Positions 15,417 to 24,149 are shown, counted from the first letter of the stretch. The stretch is DNA of 33,667 bases from Williamwhitmania sp. (GCA_035529935.1 DATKVT010000112.1:1-33667); one strand, 5' to 3'. Numbers and translations: made by a program. The notes: generated by a model not told the origin, from the sequence alone.

Positions 15417-16465
15417 TGGCAACTATAAATCCAGAATTCGGCAAGGAATTAAAAAAATACGGTGCATTCGATTATAATGCTTGCTACAACTGTGGCACCT
15501 GCACCGCTATTTGTTCTTTATCTACCGAAAACGACTCTTTCCCCCGTGAAATGGTTCGCCTAAGCGTTTTGGGAGACGAGGAGGGTATTAAGGCCTCATT
15601 AAAACCATGGCTCTGCTACTACTGCGGAGAATGTACTACCAATTGCCCTCAAGTGGCTAAACCGGGCGAATTAATGATGTCGCTCAGGCGTTGGCTTACG
15701 GGTGTTTATGACTGGACTGGGTTTTCAGGCCTGCTTTACAAGTCTTTGTCATTGAGCATTGTTATGTTTATCCTCACTGCCGTTGCGGTTATTTTTTATG
15801 GTGCCTACGAAAATTTCGATCTCGAGAAGATCATGCACGTTGGTCACTTATTTGAGATGATTGCCATAGCCTCAGTATTTGCCATTATTCTGCTTCCAAA
15901 CATTGTTCGGATGTGGTGGCTGGTTATTGGCAAGCCGAAGGTGAAGGTTCCTGTTAAAACCTACTTTACGGCGATAGGGGAGCTGTTAGTGCACATGTTT
16001 ACCCAAAAGCGGTCGTTAGGTTGCGATGATAACCAATTCCGTTGGTTCGAGCATTTCATCCTAGTGATTGGCTATTTGACGCTGCTGTTTACCACCGTTT
16101 TTCTCGATTGGTTTTCCGCTACAAACATGTTCGTGATCGTACTTGGATACATTGAGAGTATTATCATATTTGCTGTAACCATCGATTTTGTATCGAGCCG
16201 TATTAAAAAGAAAAAAGAGGTAAGTAGCAATTCTCAACCATCCGATTGGTTTTTTGTAATCTGGTTGCTGTTGATGGGCCTCACCGCTTTTATTGTAAGG
16301 CTGTTCATCGATCTCGATATTCTTGAGAACAATATATGGATGTATCTGTTCCACATGATTGTGCTGGTACAGTGGGCATTAATTATTGTTCCCTTCGGAA
16401 AATGGACTCACTTCCTATATCGTTCTTTTGCAATGTATATGGCAAAACTCAAGGAGGCTCAATAG
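15416..16465 (+). CDS. QmoC-like HdrC-ferredoxin / membrane cytochrome b fusion
   Basis: A 349-aa membrane subunit. An N-terminal HdrC-type ferredoxin carries two 4Fe-4S motifs, C23/C26/C29/C33 and C67/C70/C73/C77. It is followed by about five or six transmembrane helices (about 111-130, 145-166, 214-233, 237-258, 279-298, 307-327) resembling the HdrE/NarI-type di-haem cytochrome b part of QmoC. Candidate haem-ligand histidines are H141, H144, H193, H213 and H313. In QmoC this subunit exchanges electrons between menaquinone and the soluble QmoAB module. A separate HdrB-type CCG protein is not encoded nearby. The gene is the last of the cluster, 120 bases before a strong terminator. Confidence 0.88.
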   Translation: MATINPEFGKELKKYGAFDYNACYNCGTCTAICSLSTENDSFPREMVRLSVLGDEEGIKASLKPWLCYYCGECTTNCPQVAKPGELMMSLRRWLTGVYDWTGFSGLLYKSLSLSIVMFILTAVAVIFYGAYENFDLEKIMHVGHLFEMIAIASVFAIILLPNIVRMWWLVIGKPKVKVPVKTYFTAIGELLVHMFTQKRSLGCDDNQFRWFEHFILVIGYLTLLFTTVFLDWFSATNMFVIVLGYIESIIIFAVTIDFVSSRIKKKKEVSSNSQPSDWFFVIWLLLMGLTAFIVRLFIDLDILENNIWMYLFHMIVLVQWALIIVPFGKWTHFLYRSFAMYMAKLKEAQ

Positions 16466-16584
16466 ATTTTGAATCTTGTTGGCACTGACTGATTAATTGG
16501 TGCCGATAAGATGCTTTCTTTACTAAACCATTACATTTATTGCCATTTTCTTGACTAGTAGAGGTGGTATAATATTTCATAAGA

Positions 16585-16615
16585 AGAGGCGCCATTACCA
16601 TTGGGGCCTCTTTTT
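16585..16615 (+). terminator. Rho-independent terminator of the Qmo/Hdr cluster
   Basis: AGAGGC-G-CC pairs with GG-G-GCCTCT around an ATTACCATT loop, one G-G mismatch inside the stem, followed directly by a T-run. It lies 120 bases after the QmoC-like gene and 66 bases before the SiaC-family gene, separating the two transcription units. Confidence 0.85.
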
Positions 16616-16680
16616 ATCTATAACCATTTCTCCTTTAAAAGTTTTAGTTATAAATTTAGTGGTCAATAAAATCCCCAATT

Positions 16681-17064
16681 ATGGCCCTGAACTCATATTA
16701 CCAAGAAGCAACTAAGTTAACTCCCGAAATTTCCTGCAATGCTGAACTCGGGGTGGTTGAACTTAAGGGATTGTTTGTTTGCACCGACCCTCAGGTCCTA
16801 GTGGATCCGGTTGTTCAATGGATCAACGATTATGTTGCTGAGACGGGGGCCAGTCCGCTCACGCTTAATTTGAGGCTGGGGTACATCAATGGCATATCAC
16901 AGGAGCATTTAAACAGAGTCCTTTTAAGCCTCAAGGCTACCCATAGGGAGGGGAGGGAAGTTATGGTGAACTGCTACTGCGAACCCGACGACGAGGATAT
17001 GCTTGATTGGGCCGATGAGCTGGCGTCAGTATTTAGGCTTCCCTTAGCAATCGTTACAGATTAG
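16681..17064 (+). CDS. SiaC-family protein (DUF1987), phospho-site altered
   Basis: A 127-aa protein of the SiaC family, regulators phosphorylated by SiaB kinase in the SiaABCD pathway controlling diguanylate cyclase activity and biofilm in Pseudomonas. Family features seen are TKLTPEIS at the N-terminus, a GLF loop, DPVVQWINDYV, LRLGYINGIS, and NCYCEPDDEDMLDWADELAS near the C-terminus. In typical members the middle motif is Y-x-N-T-S-S with a phosphorylated threonine. Here it is YINGIS, with G71 at the threonine position, and the usual PEN motif after the first loop is also absent. The protein may bind its partners without phospho-control. A SiaB homologue is encoded at 31471-32046. Confidence 0.83.
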   Translation: MALNSYYQEATKLTPEISCNAELGVVELKGLFVCTDPQVLVDPVVQWINDYVAETGASPLTLNLRLGYINGISQEHLNRVLLSLKATHREGREVMVNCYCEPDDEDMLDWADELASVFRLPLAIVTD

Positions 17065-17188
17065 TTCGGCGGTTTTCATGAATTTGCAACTGTTCTAATA
17101 GTGTACTTTCGAAAAAAAGTAAATTAGACATCGTTATGATTACCTGTGCTATACCCATACTCTTTTGGGCAAATACTTTCGAATACCT

Positions 17189-17638
17189 CTAATCGTAAAC
17201 AAATTTCCAGGAACCATCGGCTTGTCGCTCCCAAACCGTGTGAAAAATTCCCTCGTTTTCGATCATCTTTCCAAAGGAATCCATTCCGGAAAAGTGGTAT
17301 TTTCCGTAGGTGTAACCTAAGTCACCGTTGGCGGAAACTCCAATGAAATCTGGCTTCCACTCCAACTTAACGTTTTGTAGTCCACTGGGCTTACCGTAAT
17401 AGGAGAAAATGGAATTTTTACCCTTAATAAGGACATCTCCCCGGTTGATAACGGCACTATCGGCAGCAAAGAATGTAAATGCTGCTTGAAGCCCTTTCTC
17501 TTTGGCCATTTGTGCAAATGCATTTTCTGCAGCAGCAATTTCGGTTACATACTTCGCCTTATTGTTGGTTGAATTGTCCTTGCTACATCCACTTATAAGG
17601 TATACTAGCAGTAGGGCGGCTACAATTGTTCGAACCAT
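17189..17638 (-). CDS. SnoaL/DUF4440-like lipoprotein
   Basis: A 149-aa predicted lipoprotein. The signal peptide ends in the lipobox LISGC with C18 as the lipidated residue. The mature part has the NTF2-like fold typical of DUF4440/SnoaL proteins: a long helix AENAFAQMAKEKGLQAAFTFF, then ADSAVINRG, IFSYYG, GDLGYTYGKYHF and the closing IFHTVWERQADGSWKFVYD. Such proteins bind small ligands or act as scaffolds; no catalytic residues can be named. It stands alone on (-), convergent with the SiaC-family gene and 112 bases downstream of the TlpA-like gene. The confident part is fold and export; function is open. Confidence 0.8.
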   Translation of the reverse strand: MVRTIVAALLLVYLISGCSKDNSTNNKAKYVTEIAAAENAFAQMAKEKGLQAAFTFFAADSAVINRGDVLIKGKNSIFSYYGKPSGLQNVKLEWKPDFIGVSANGDLGYTYGKYHFSGMDSFGKMIENEGIFHTVWERQADGSWKFVYD

Positions 17639-17750
17639 GTTCAGTATTTTATTATGAAATGCTTAAATTATATGCTACAAAGTTCTTCTTATATTTTCAG
17701 AAGTGAAGATAATAATTACTGGATAAAAATGGATGTTCAATGCAATTTTT

Positions 17751-19115
17751 CTACTTACCCAAAAGTTCCTTGAGCTTGGCTTCGAGTTGTTCAGGCGATG
17801 CTGGTTTAGAAATAATGGTCAGGTTCTGATCAACTAGCACCATTTTTGGCGTACCGGTTACATTGTATCGCTTGCAGATGTCGTTCTGCCACGATTGAGC
17901 AGCAAGGGTATTGGGCCAGTCAACTTTATAGTCTTTTAGAAACTTTTCGTAATCTGACTTTTCGTAATCAACTGAAATGCCAATAATTCCAAATCCTTTT
18001 GAACTGTAATGATCGTAGATGTTTTTTATGAGGGGCAATTCATGAATGCAATGCGGACACCAGCTGGCCCAGAATAGAACAAGCGTATATTTTGCTTTGG
18101 ATTGTGACAGTGTAAGTTTATTCTCGTCAGAAGTAGTAATTGTAAAGTCGAAGGCCTTTTGTCCAATCGCGGTTGCTTTAATTTTTTCTATATCAGCTGG
18201 AGTAATTGTTTGATCATCATTTTGGCTGCAATGCGATTGAATAAAGCTATCCCACAAGTAGGTGGTTAATCCATCGTAATCTGTCTCCCCAAAGGTGTTG
18301 AAGAGATCGTTGGCCCAAAATAGAACGAGATTTTCTGCAATATCCGACCGTCCAAATAGGTTATTTAGTGCATTCTTGAAAACGGCTTCCTGCGATTCCT
18401 TATCGAGTGTAGTATTGAAAAATAGTTCGAGGTAGCTCCAAATTAGTTTACCGCTTATTTCAGTGAACTCAAGCCTTGGATCGGAAAGGTCGACATTGTC
18501 AAAGAAATGTTCCTGTCGCCACTTTTTCAGTTCATCCATTGTTAGTGCAGGTGGCGGAACTGGTCCAACAGTAGCCTTAATAATTGTTGAGGCAAGTAAG
18601 CCTAGGTTATTTTTGGCAAGATCCAGACATTTAATAGTATACTCCTCTTTTGCTTTGGTAAGTTCTGCTAGGTATGCTTGCTGTTGTTTGCCTCTTTTCG
18701 ACGATTTTCTTGCTAATTTCTCCAGCTCCTCCTTTTTGGAGTCATATTGTTCCTTCTGATTTAGAAATGCATGAAAGACCTCGTTTTCTTTAGAATTGCT
18801 AAAACTAATTGATGCACCTGATGTGCTATCTTTTGCCTGAACTGTAAAGCTAGTGCCTGTATAAAGAAATTGAATATCTCGCTTCCCGGGTAAAGTGAAC
18901 AGGTATTCTCCTGCCGTGATAGTAGAGTCTGGCTTAAAAGTGTATTTAAAGTTGTTGATTAAAAGGGAATCAACCTTTTCCATTTTACTACCATGGTAGC
19001 GAAAGATTTTCGCTAAAGGTGCTTTGCTGCCATTAATAGTAAATGTAATTTCTTGAGAATATAAGCTTCCCGTAATACACGCTGCAAGCAGAACAGCTAA
19101 TGTTTTTTTAAGCAT
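17751..19115 (-). CDS. TlpA-like thiol:disulfide oxidoreductase with N-terminal extension
   Basis: A 454-aa exported protein. A signal peptide (about 1-20) is followed by a DUF4369-like beta domain (about 22-125) and a Lys/Glu-rich helical region (about 125-160). A DUF5106-like helical domain (about 160-315) and a C-terminal TlpA/thioredoxin domain (about 320-454) complete it. The thioredoxin active site is W352-C353-P354-H355-C356 in LFWASWCPHCIHELP, and the cis-proline loop is TGTPKMVLVD. Proteins of this architecture are frequent in Bacteroidota and are thought to reduce disulfides in periplasmic proteins. It follows the papain-fold-like gene by 36 bases on the same strand and may share its promoter. 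Confidence 0.9.
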   Translation of the reverse strand: MLKKTLAVLLAACITGSLYSQEITFTINGSKAPLAKIFRYHGSKMEKVDSLLINNFKYTFKPDSTITAGEYLFTLPGKRDIQFLYTGTSFTVQAKDSTSGASISFSNSKENEVFHAFLNQKEQYDSKKEELEKLARKSSKRGKQQQAYLAELTKAKEEYTIKCLDLAKNNLGLLASTIIKATVGPVPPPALTMDELKKWRQEHFFDNVDLSDPRLEFTEISGKLIWSYLELFFNTTLDKESQEAVFKNALNNLFGRSDIAENLVLFWANDLFNTFGETDYDGLTTYLWDSFIQSHCSQNDDQTITPADIEKIKATAIGQKAFDFTITTSDENKLTLSQSKAKYTLVLFWASWCPHCIHELPLIKNIYDHYSSKGFGIIGISVDYEKSDYEKFLKDYKVDWPNTLAAQSWQNDICKRYNVTGTPKMVLVDQNLTIISKPASPEQLEAKLKELLGK

Positions 19116-19151
19116 AAGAGTATTGTTGACAGTTAATATTTTTTATCTGAC

Positions 19152-19649
19152 CTACTTTTCACTTTGTCCTTTTAAAACTGGGCGATAAAAATAGATTCGG
19201 CCTTTCACCATATTTGTGAGGTTAAATTCGCTCAGGCCTACCTTACGCCCCGAAAATCCAGTATTTTGGTGAGCTAATTCGTAAACACCTGGCGCAATTA
19301 CCTTATACACAATGGCGGTATGGTGGGGCATCATTTCGGTAGTGGTGGTGTTCCCTTTTTTGTATACCACTTTTACGTTTTCGAATTGGATAATATCACC
19401 CGGCAAGACCACATCTTTTTTTGGGTCGATGCGTTTGCCATACTTATACTCACCATCCCATTCGGCGTTATTATTGGTGAGGGCTCTGTTGGCAAGGTCC
19501 CAGCATTCTCCCCTGTCCACTTTTTTGCCTATGACCGTGGTGACGTAGTCCACAATTTTCTGATTCAATACCGGTAGCTCCTGCCCAATGGCAAGTTCTG
19601 TAACTAGGAGCATCGTGGCAACTGTCAGCCATTTAATTACTTGGTTCAT
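19152..19649 (-). CDS. Secreted papain-fold-like (CHAP/NlpC-P60-like) protein
   Basis: A 165-aa exported protein with a signal peptide (about 1-22). The pattern RGECWDLANRAL (C49 at the start of a helix), PGDIIQF, PHHTAIVYKV (H109/H110) and ELAHQN (N129) has the Cys-His-Asn order of CHAP/NlpC-P60-type papain-fold hydrolases. These often cleave peptidoglycan peptides. I assign this by motif order rather than clear family recognition, so an inactive or non-peptidoglycan relative remains possible. It is the first gene of a likely two-gene unit with the TlpA-like gene. A perfect palindrome, CTTGTACAAG, lies 26 bases upstream at 19675-19684. Confidence 0.65.
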   Translation of the reverse strand: MNQVIKWLTVATMLLVTELAIGQELPVLNQKIVDYVTTVIGKKVDRGECWDLANRALTNNNAEWDGEYKYGKRIDPKKDVVLPGDIIQFENVKVVYKKGNTTTTEMMPHHTAIVYKVIAPGVYELAHQNTGFSGRKVGLSEFNLTNMVKGRIYFYRPVLKGQSEK

Positions 19650-19674
19650 CTTAACGAAGATTTTTCATTTAGTA

Positions 19675-19684
19675 CTTGTACAAG
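19675..19684. promoter_or_regulatory. 10-bp palindrome upstream of exported-protein genes
   Basis: CTTGTACAAG is a perfect dyad located 26 bases before the papain-fold-like gene start. It could be an operator half of a small dimeric regulator. There is no other support. Confidence 0.25.
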
Positions 19685-19731
19685 CCAAATATCGTAGAAC
19701 GGTTTCAGTTGAGGATGTTTTACCTGATTTT

Positions 19732-22700
19732 CTATCTAGTAAGCCATAGGTGAATTTTTTGCCTCAACTCTTTTGGGTTAAACGGTTTTATGAGAAAATC
19801 GTTCATTCCGGCCTTGATTATTCTTGCTTGAATATCCGGTAGGGCAGAGGCGGTCAATGCAATGATGGGGATTTGTCGTGCGGAGGACTTGTCCAACTTT
19901 CTAATATTTTCGGTGGCTTCATACCCTCCCATAATGGGCATCTCAATATCCATAAGTATGCAGCTGAAATCTTGGTTTTTAACCATATCAACAGCCACTT
20001 GACCATTTTCGGCATGGAAAAATTGTGCGCCCCACTTGGTGAGAAATTTTTGTGTGATGAGCTTATTAATCTCATTATCTTCAACCACAAGAATGTTAGA
20101 TCCCTTAAGCGAATCAGCAATTTCTCCTTCTGGAATTTCTACGATTTTCGGTTGCCGTTCCTCTTGAATGGCAACAGTCATCCATAGGTCGAAGAAAAAA
20201 ACTGAGCCTTCACCTTGCTTGCTTTTTAATTTAATATCGCCACCAAGTAGGTTAACCAGCCTTTTGCTGATGGCAAGACCCAAACCAGTTCCACCGTATT
20301 TTCGGGTGATGGCAGCATCGGCTTGGGTAAACTCATTAAAAATTACGATCTGCTTCTCTTTTTTTATGCCAATTCCGGTGTCAAGAACCTCAAAGCGAAC
20401 CAGTATTTCGTTTTGTTTGGTCTCCATCTGCCTAATCTTTAGGCTAATGTGGCCAGCTGCTGTAAATTTAATTGCATTACCCACGAGGTTGGTAATAATT
20501 TGGCTGATACGGAAAGGATCGGTTACTACCGAGTTGGGTAGTTCTTTGTCGACCTTTGTAACAAATTTCAGCCCTTTGTTTGCTACGGTAACCTCAAAGG
20601 TTTTGGCCATGCTCTGCGCAAAGCTGGCGAGGTTTACCGAGCGTCGCTCAATGGCTATTTTCCCGGCCTCTATTTTACTGAAATCGAGTATGTCGTTTAT
20701 AAGGGCGAGAAGACTTTGAGCGGAACTAAGCAAGGTGTCTAGGTTCTCTTTTTGATCGAACCGAGGTTCTTCTTGGAGCATGAGGTTTGCCAGTCCTATA
20801 ACTGCATTGAGGGGCGTTCTAATTTCGTGGCTCATTACCGATAGAAATTCCTCCTTCGCTTTTGATGCTCTTTCAGCAGCTTCCTTAGCGGCTAAAAGTT
20901 CCATTTCTTGCTTCTTTCGTTCCGATATATCAATGAGCAATCCACGGGTACCGGTGCAGCTGTTCTCCTCTATAATTGGACTTAGGTGGAGGAGTACCGG
21001 AAATTCTTTGCGCGATCCGTGCTTTGCCAAAAATTCACCAATGGGAGATTTCTGTTCTACTGTAGCAGCTTGGAAAATCTCATCGAACCGACCAGCGTCG
21101 GCCCTGCTTAGCAACTTTTTTAGAAAGAAGGGGGATCGACCTTGTTGTAGACTGAATTGTTTGTATAGAAGGTCGTTGGCATATGTTATAGTTCCATTAA
21201 GGTCGGTTTCAAATACCGATTCGGGTAGCTGCTCGGCAAATTCTCTAAATTTTTTTTCGCTTTTGCTTAGCAAGTCCTCAGCCTGTTTTCGTTCTATTGC
21301 AGAGGAAAGTAGGTTAGTAATAGTTTTTAACCCTTCTGATTCAAATTTTTTCCATGAACGGTAAACTCTTGTCTCCTCAAAGCAAACCACTCCAATAAGC
21401 TCGTTGTGCTGGAAAATTGGTGACACCAAAACAGACATGGTTCCACGAACAGTGAACATCTGCTGCCATGATTTCGGTAGCTGCTTGGAAACGTTTTCTA
21501 TGGAGAGAATGTCTCCAACACGGAGCTTGATGTTGTAATCGGATAGCATGTTGAGGTCGATCCTCGTCACAACCTCCTTTCTGCTTTGAATGCTGGAAGC
21601 GCACCATTCGTAGGTAAGGTTGGCAAATCGATTATCGTCAACGGCTAAATAAAATACCCGAGAGAGACTAAGCATCTTGCCAATTTTTGCAAATTGCTTT
21701 TCCAAGATTCTCTCAAAGGACGGATTGGTTGCCAGTGTGAAGGAGAAGTCTGTCAGAAACTCTTGCCACAACAGGTTCTTTTCTCGTTCGATTTGGTATT
21801 CCTTTTGTTCAGTAATATCGCGTGAAAGGCCGGCGATAGCAATTACCTCGCCCTCAAGATTCATTACGGGCGATTTAAATGTTTCCCAGTGCACCGTTTT
21901 ACCAGCTATCACTTCACTGGTTTCAAAGAAGAGTTTTTGTTCTGTTGTTGCTACCAGATCATCATTCTCCTTAAAAATTAACGCTTTATCGTAGGGCCAG
22001 AACTGAAAATCGGTTTGTCCAATAATTTTTTCAATGGGTTGGTTGTAGTGGTTGGCAAAGGCATCGTTTACTGCAAGAAATTGCCCGTTAGTATTCTTAA
22101 TCCAAGCAAGGAAAGGGATGTTGTTTAGAATGGAGGAGAGCTGTGCCGTCCTCTCCTGAAGCATGTTTTCTACCCGTTTGCGCTCGGTAATGTCGTTAAT
22201 AGCCGATATGATACAATCTTCGCCTAAGATGTTTATGATTTCGCCGGAGTATAGCCCAGTGGCAATTTCACCGCTGGCCTTTCTAAGCAAAATCTCCCTA
22301 TTCTCAATGCGGCTAATGTTGGTCAGATCTTTTCTTATTTTTAATCCATCTTTGGGTTCAACATAGAAACGAATTTCTGCTGTAGTTTTTCCAACTACTT
22401 CAACCTTTTGTTGATAGCCAAATGTCCTTAGGAATGAATTGTTTACATCGAGAAATATGCCGCCATCAATGGTGGTTATGGCCATGCTGATTGGGCTGGT
22501 TTCAAAAGCCTTGTGGAATTTCTCCTCCGAGGCTTTAATGGCTTTTTCAGCATTTATTTTGTCGGTAATGTTTTGGCTGAAAAGAAAGAGGACTGGGCGG
22601 TCACTCCATGTTCCTCGCATTATGGAGGTTTCAGTAACAAGTGCCTCCCCATTCAACTTAAAAACATCGGTAACAATTCCCTTTTTGTCGGCAAGTCGAG

Positions 22701-23313
22701 GATTGTCAAACAGTTCTTGGGCTTGGGCAACTATGTCGTTTGAATGGAGTTCTCCTAAAGATTTAAATAGGATTTCATGTTCCTTATATCCGAGTAACCG
22801 GAGGGTGGCGTTGTTGGTTTGAATAATGTGCAAACTACTGTTCACAATTAGAATTAGGTCGTCGATGCTGTTGTATAGTAGCCTGAAATTCTTCTCTTCC
22901 TCAAGAACTACTGCCTCAGTCTGTTTTTGTTGTGTAAAGTCGATGGCGCTATCGAGCAGTGCGGTTTCTCCACCCCAGTCTATAATGGTTATGTGCGACT
23001 TTACCCATTTCAGGTTGCCCTCTTTATCCAGAAGGCGGTAGGTTATAGAATTCCTTCTTTTATTCTTAATCTCAGGAAAATCTTTAGCAAGAACTAGGCT
23101 TAGTAATTTTTTATCTTTTTTATGGACAATGTTGATTAATGGTTTGCCAACTAAATCCGATACTTCAAAACCACCAATTTCGGCGTAGTGGCTGTTGCAG
23201 AAGCAGATTTTATCGTGCTGAATAATTGCAATACCGGTTGGAGTATTGCTTAATATATTCAGCAATTCATCTTTGCTCAGGTGTGCAAACAATTTTGGCG
23301 TATTTTCTTCCAT
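19732..23313 (-). CDS. Multi-PAS/GAF hybrid sensor histidine kinase
   Basis: A 1193-aa cytosolic hybrid kinase without obvious transmembrane helices. Domain order is PAS (about 13-130), PAS (135-260), PAS (262-385), PAS (388-505), GAF (about 515-680), PAS (685-805), HisKA with phosphorylated H829 in MSHEIRTPLN, then HATPase_c (N box NLVGNAIK, G boxes DTGIGI and GGTGLGL). A C-terminal receiver domain follows (VVEDNEIN; phospho-acceptor D1122 in ILMDIEMP; K in FLIKPFNP). The sensory part is unusually long and mixed, so several internal signals such as redox, ligands or light are possible. No separate response regulator or DNA-binding output lies beside it, so it should signal through a phosphotransfer partner elsewhere. 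Confidence 0.93.
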   Translation of the reverse strand: MEENTPKLFAHLSKDELLNILSNTPTGIAIIQHDKICFCNSHYAEIGGFEVSDLVGKPLINIVHKKDKKLLSLVLAKDFPEIKNKRRNSITYRLLDKEGNLKWVKSHITIIDWGGETALLDSAIDFTQQKQTEAVVLEEEKNFRLLYNSIDDLILIVNSSLHIIQTNNATLRLLGYKEHEILFKSLGELHSNDIVAQAQELFDNPRLADKKGIVTDVFKLNGEALVTETSIMRGTWSDRPVLFLFSQNITDKINAEKAIKASEEKFHKAFETSPISMAITTIDGGIFLDVNNSFLRTFGYQQKVEVVGKTTAEIRFYVEPKDGLKIRKDLTNISRIENREILLRKASGEIATGLYSGEIINILGEDCIISAINDITERKRVENMLQERTAQLSSILNNIPFLAWIKNTNGQFLAVNDAFANHYNQPIEKIIGQTDFQFWPYDKALIFKENDDLVATTEQKLFFETSEVIAGKTVHWETFKSPVMNLEGEVIAIAGLSRDITEQKEYQIEREKNLLWQEFLTDFSFTLATNPSFERILEKQFAKIGKMLSLSRVFYLAVDDNRFANLTYEWCASSIQSRKEVVTRIDLNMLSDYNIKLRVGDILSIENVSKQLPKSWQQMFTVRGTMSVLVSPIFQHNELIGVVCFEETRVYRSWKKFESEGLKTITNLLSSAIERKQAEDLLSKSEKKFREFAEQLPESVFETDLNGTITYANDLLYKQFSLQQGRSPFFLKKLLSRADAGRFDEIFQAATVEQKSPIGEFLAKHGSRKEFPVLLHLSPIIEENSCTGTRGLLIDISERKKQEMELLAAKEAAERASKAKEEFLSVMSHEIRTPLNAVIGLANLMLQEEPRFDQKENLDTLLSSAQSLLALINDILDFSKIEAGKIAIERRSVNLASFAQSMAKTFEVTVANKGLKFVTKVDKELPNSVVTDPFRISQIITNLVGNAIKFTAAGHISLKIRQMETKQNEILVRFEVLDTGIGIKKEKQIVIFNEFTQADAAITRKYGGTGLGLAISKRLVNLLGGDIKLKSKQGEGSVFFFDLWMTVAIQEERQPKIVEIPEGEIADSLKGSNILVVEDNEINKLITQKFLTKWGAQFFHAENGQVAVDMVKNQDFSCILMDIEMPIMGGYEATENIRKLDKSSARQIPIIALTASALPDIQARIIKAGMNDFLIKPFNPKELRQKIHLWLTR

Positions 23314-23388
23314 CCGATTTTGGTATGCGGCCAGTTGGGCAGAGGTAAATATAGGAAAAGTTAAGCCTCATTGTTCGGTTCCACAGGC

Positions 23389-24042
23389 TCAACTTTTTGT
23401 AGTCTTCTCTAAATGCTTATAATAATGGCAGAGGTGGGTAAGTCCACAGCTGTTGCACTTTGGATTTCGAGCAAGGCAGACGTACCTACCATGCAGAATT
23501 AGCCAATGATGGGCAATGGGTATCAGGGCCTCTGGAAAATAGGACATCAGCTGCATCTCTGTTTCTAGCGGTGTTTTGGCTTTGACTGAGAGGCCAATTC
23601 TTGCTGCAACTCTAAACACATGAGTATCTACCGCAAGGGCTGGTTTATTGAAAACCACAGAGGCAATCACGTTGGCCGTTTTCCTTCCCACGCCCGGTAA
23701 TTTTTGAAGGTCATCTATATCGGATGGTACCTCTCCTTCGAATTGATCAATTAGCATTTTAGCCATACCCGATAGATGTTTCGCCTTATTGTTGGGATAG
23801 GAGCAGCTGCGTATCCTTTCGAAAATATCCTCAACATTGGCGGCAGCAAGTTTTTGTGGCGTTGGAAACTGCTTGAAAAATGGCGGAGTAATTTCGTTTA
23901 CGCGCTTATCGGTGCATTGCGCCGAGAGGATTACTGCAACCAGAAGCTCGTAGGGTGTGCCATAGTGGAGTTCCGTTTCTGCTACTGGCATGGTTTCCTC
24001 AAAGTAGGCTATTACCTGACTGAAGAGCTCTTTTCGGGTCAT
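23389..24042 (-). CDS. nth: Endonuclease III
   Basis: DNA glycosylase/AP lyase that removes oxidised pyrimidines in base-excision repair. The 217-aa product from the ATG at 24042 aligns in length with E. coli Nth; the reading frame extends further upstream but only to a TTG codon. The helix-hairpin-helix LPGVGRKTANV carries the catalytic K121, and D139 lies in VDTHVFRVA. The C-terminal 4Fe-4S loop has C189, C196, C199 and C205 with the C-x6-C-x2-C-x5-C spacing of the family. All key residues are present. It is divergent from the ABC-F gene. Confidence 0.95.
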   Translation of the reverse strand: MTRKELFSQVIAYFEETMPVAETELHYGTPYELLVAVILSAQCTDKRVNEITPPFFKQFPTPQKLAAANVEDIFERIRSCSYPNNKAKHLSGMAKMLIDQFEGEVPSDIDDLQKLPGVGRKTANVIASVVFNKPALAVDTHVFRVAARIGLSVKAKTPLETEMQLMSYFPEALIPIAHHWLILHGRYVCLARNPKCNSCGLTHLCHYYKHLEKTTKS

Positions 24043-24126
24043 TGTATTTTTGCCCCTAAGGTAGCAGCTTTTCCTTTTATGGGTGAATGAGGCCAATTTT
24101 TATCCTGTCGTTTGCCGAATTGAAGC

Positions 24127-24134
24127 TACCTTTG
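24127..24134 (+). promoter_or_regulatory. Putative -7 box for the ABC-F gene
   Basis: TACCTTTG matches the Bacteroidota -7 consensus TAnnTTTG, 15 bases before the ABC-F start codon. A TTTG at 24111-24114 is only 12 bases upstream, shorter than usual, so the promoter is tentative. Confidence 0.35.
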
Positions 24135-24149
24135 GGAAATTTTTAGTGT

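Noticed and set aside
10251..16465. Classical dissimilatory sulfate-reduction or canonical sHdr locus
   Set aside because: No dsrAB, aprAB, sat, hdrB or lipoate-binding protein gene is present in the window. Only the Qmo/Hdr-like and sulfur-carrier parts are here.
20780..21364. 194-aa open frame on (+) inside the hybrid kinase gene
   Set aside because: Shadow of a strongly supported kinase. Serine-rich composition typical of antisense frames.
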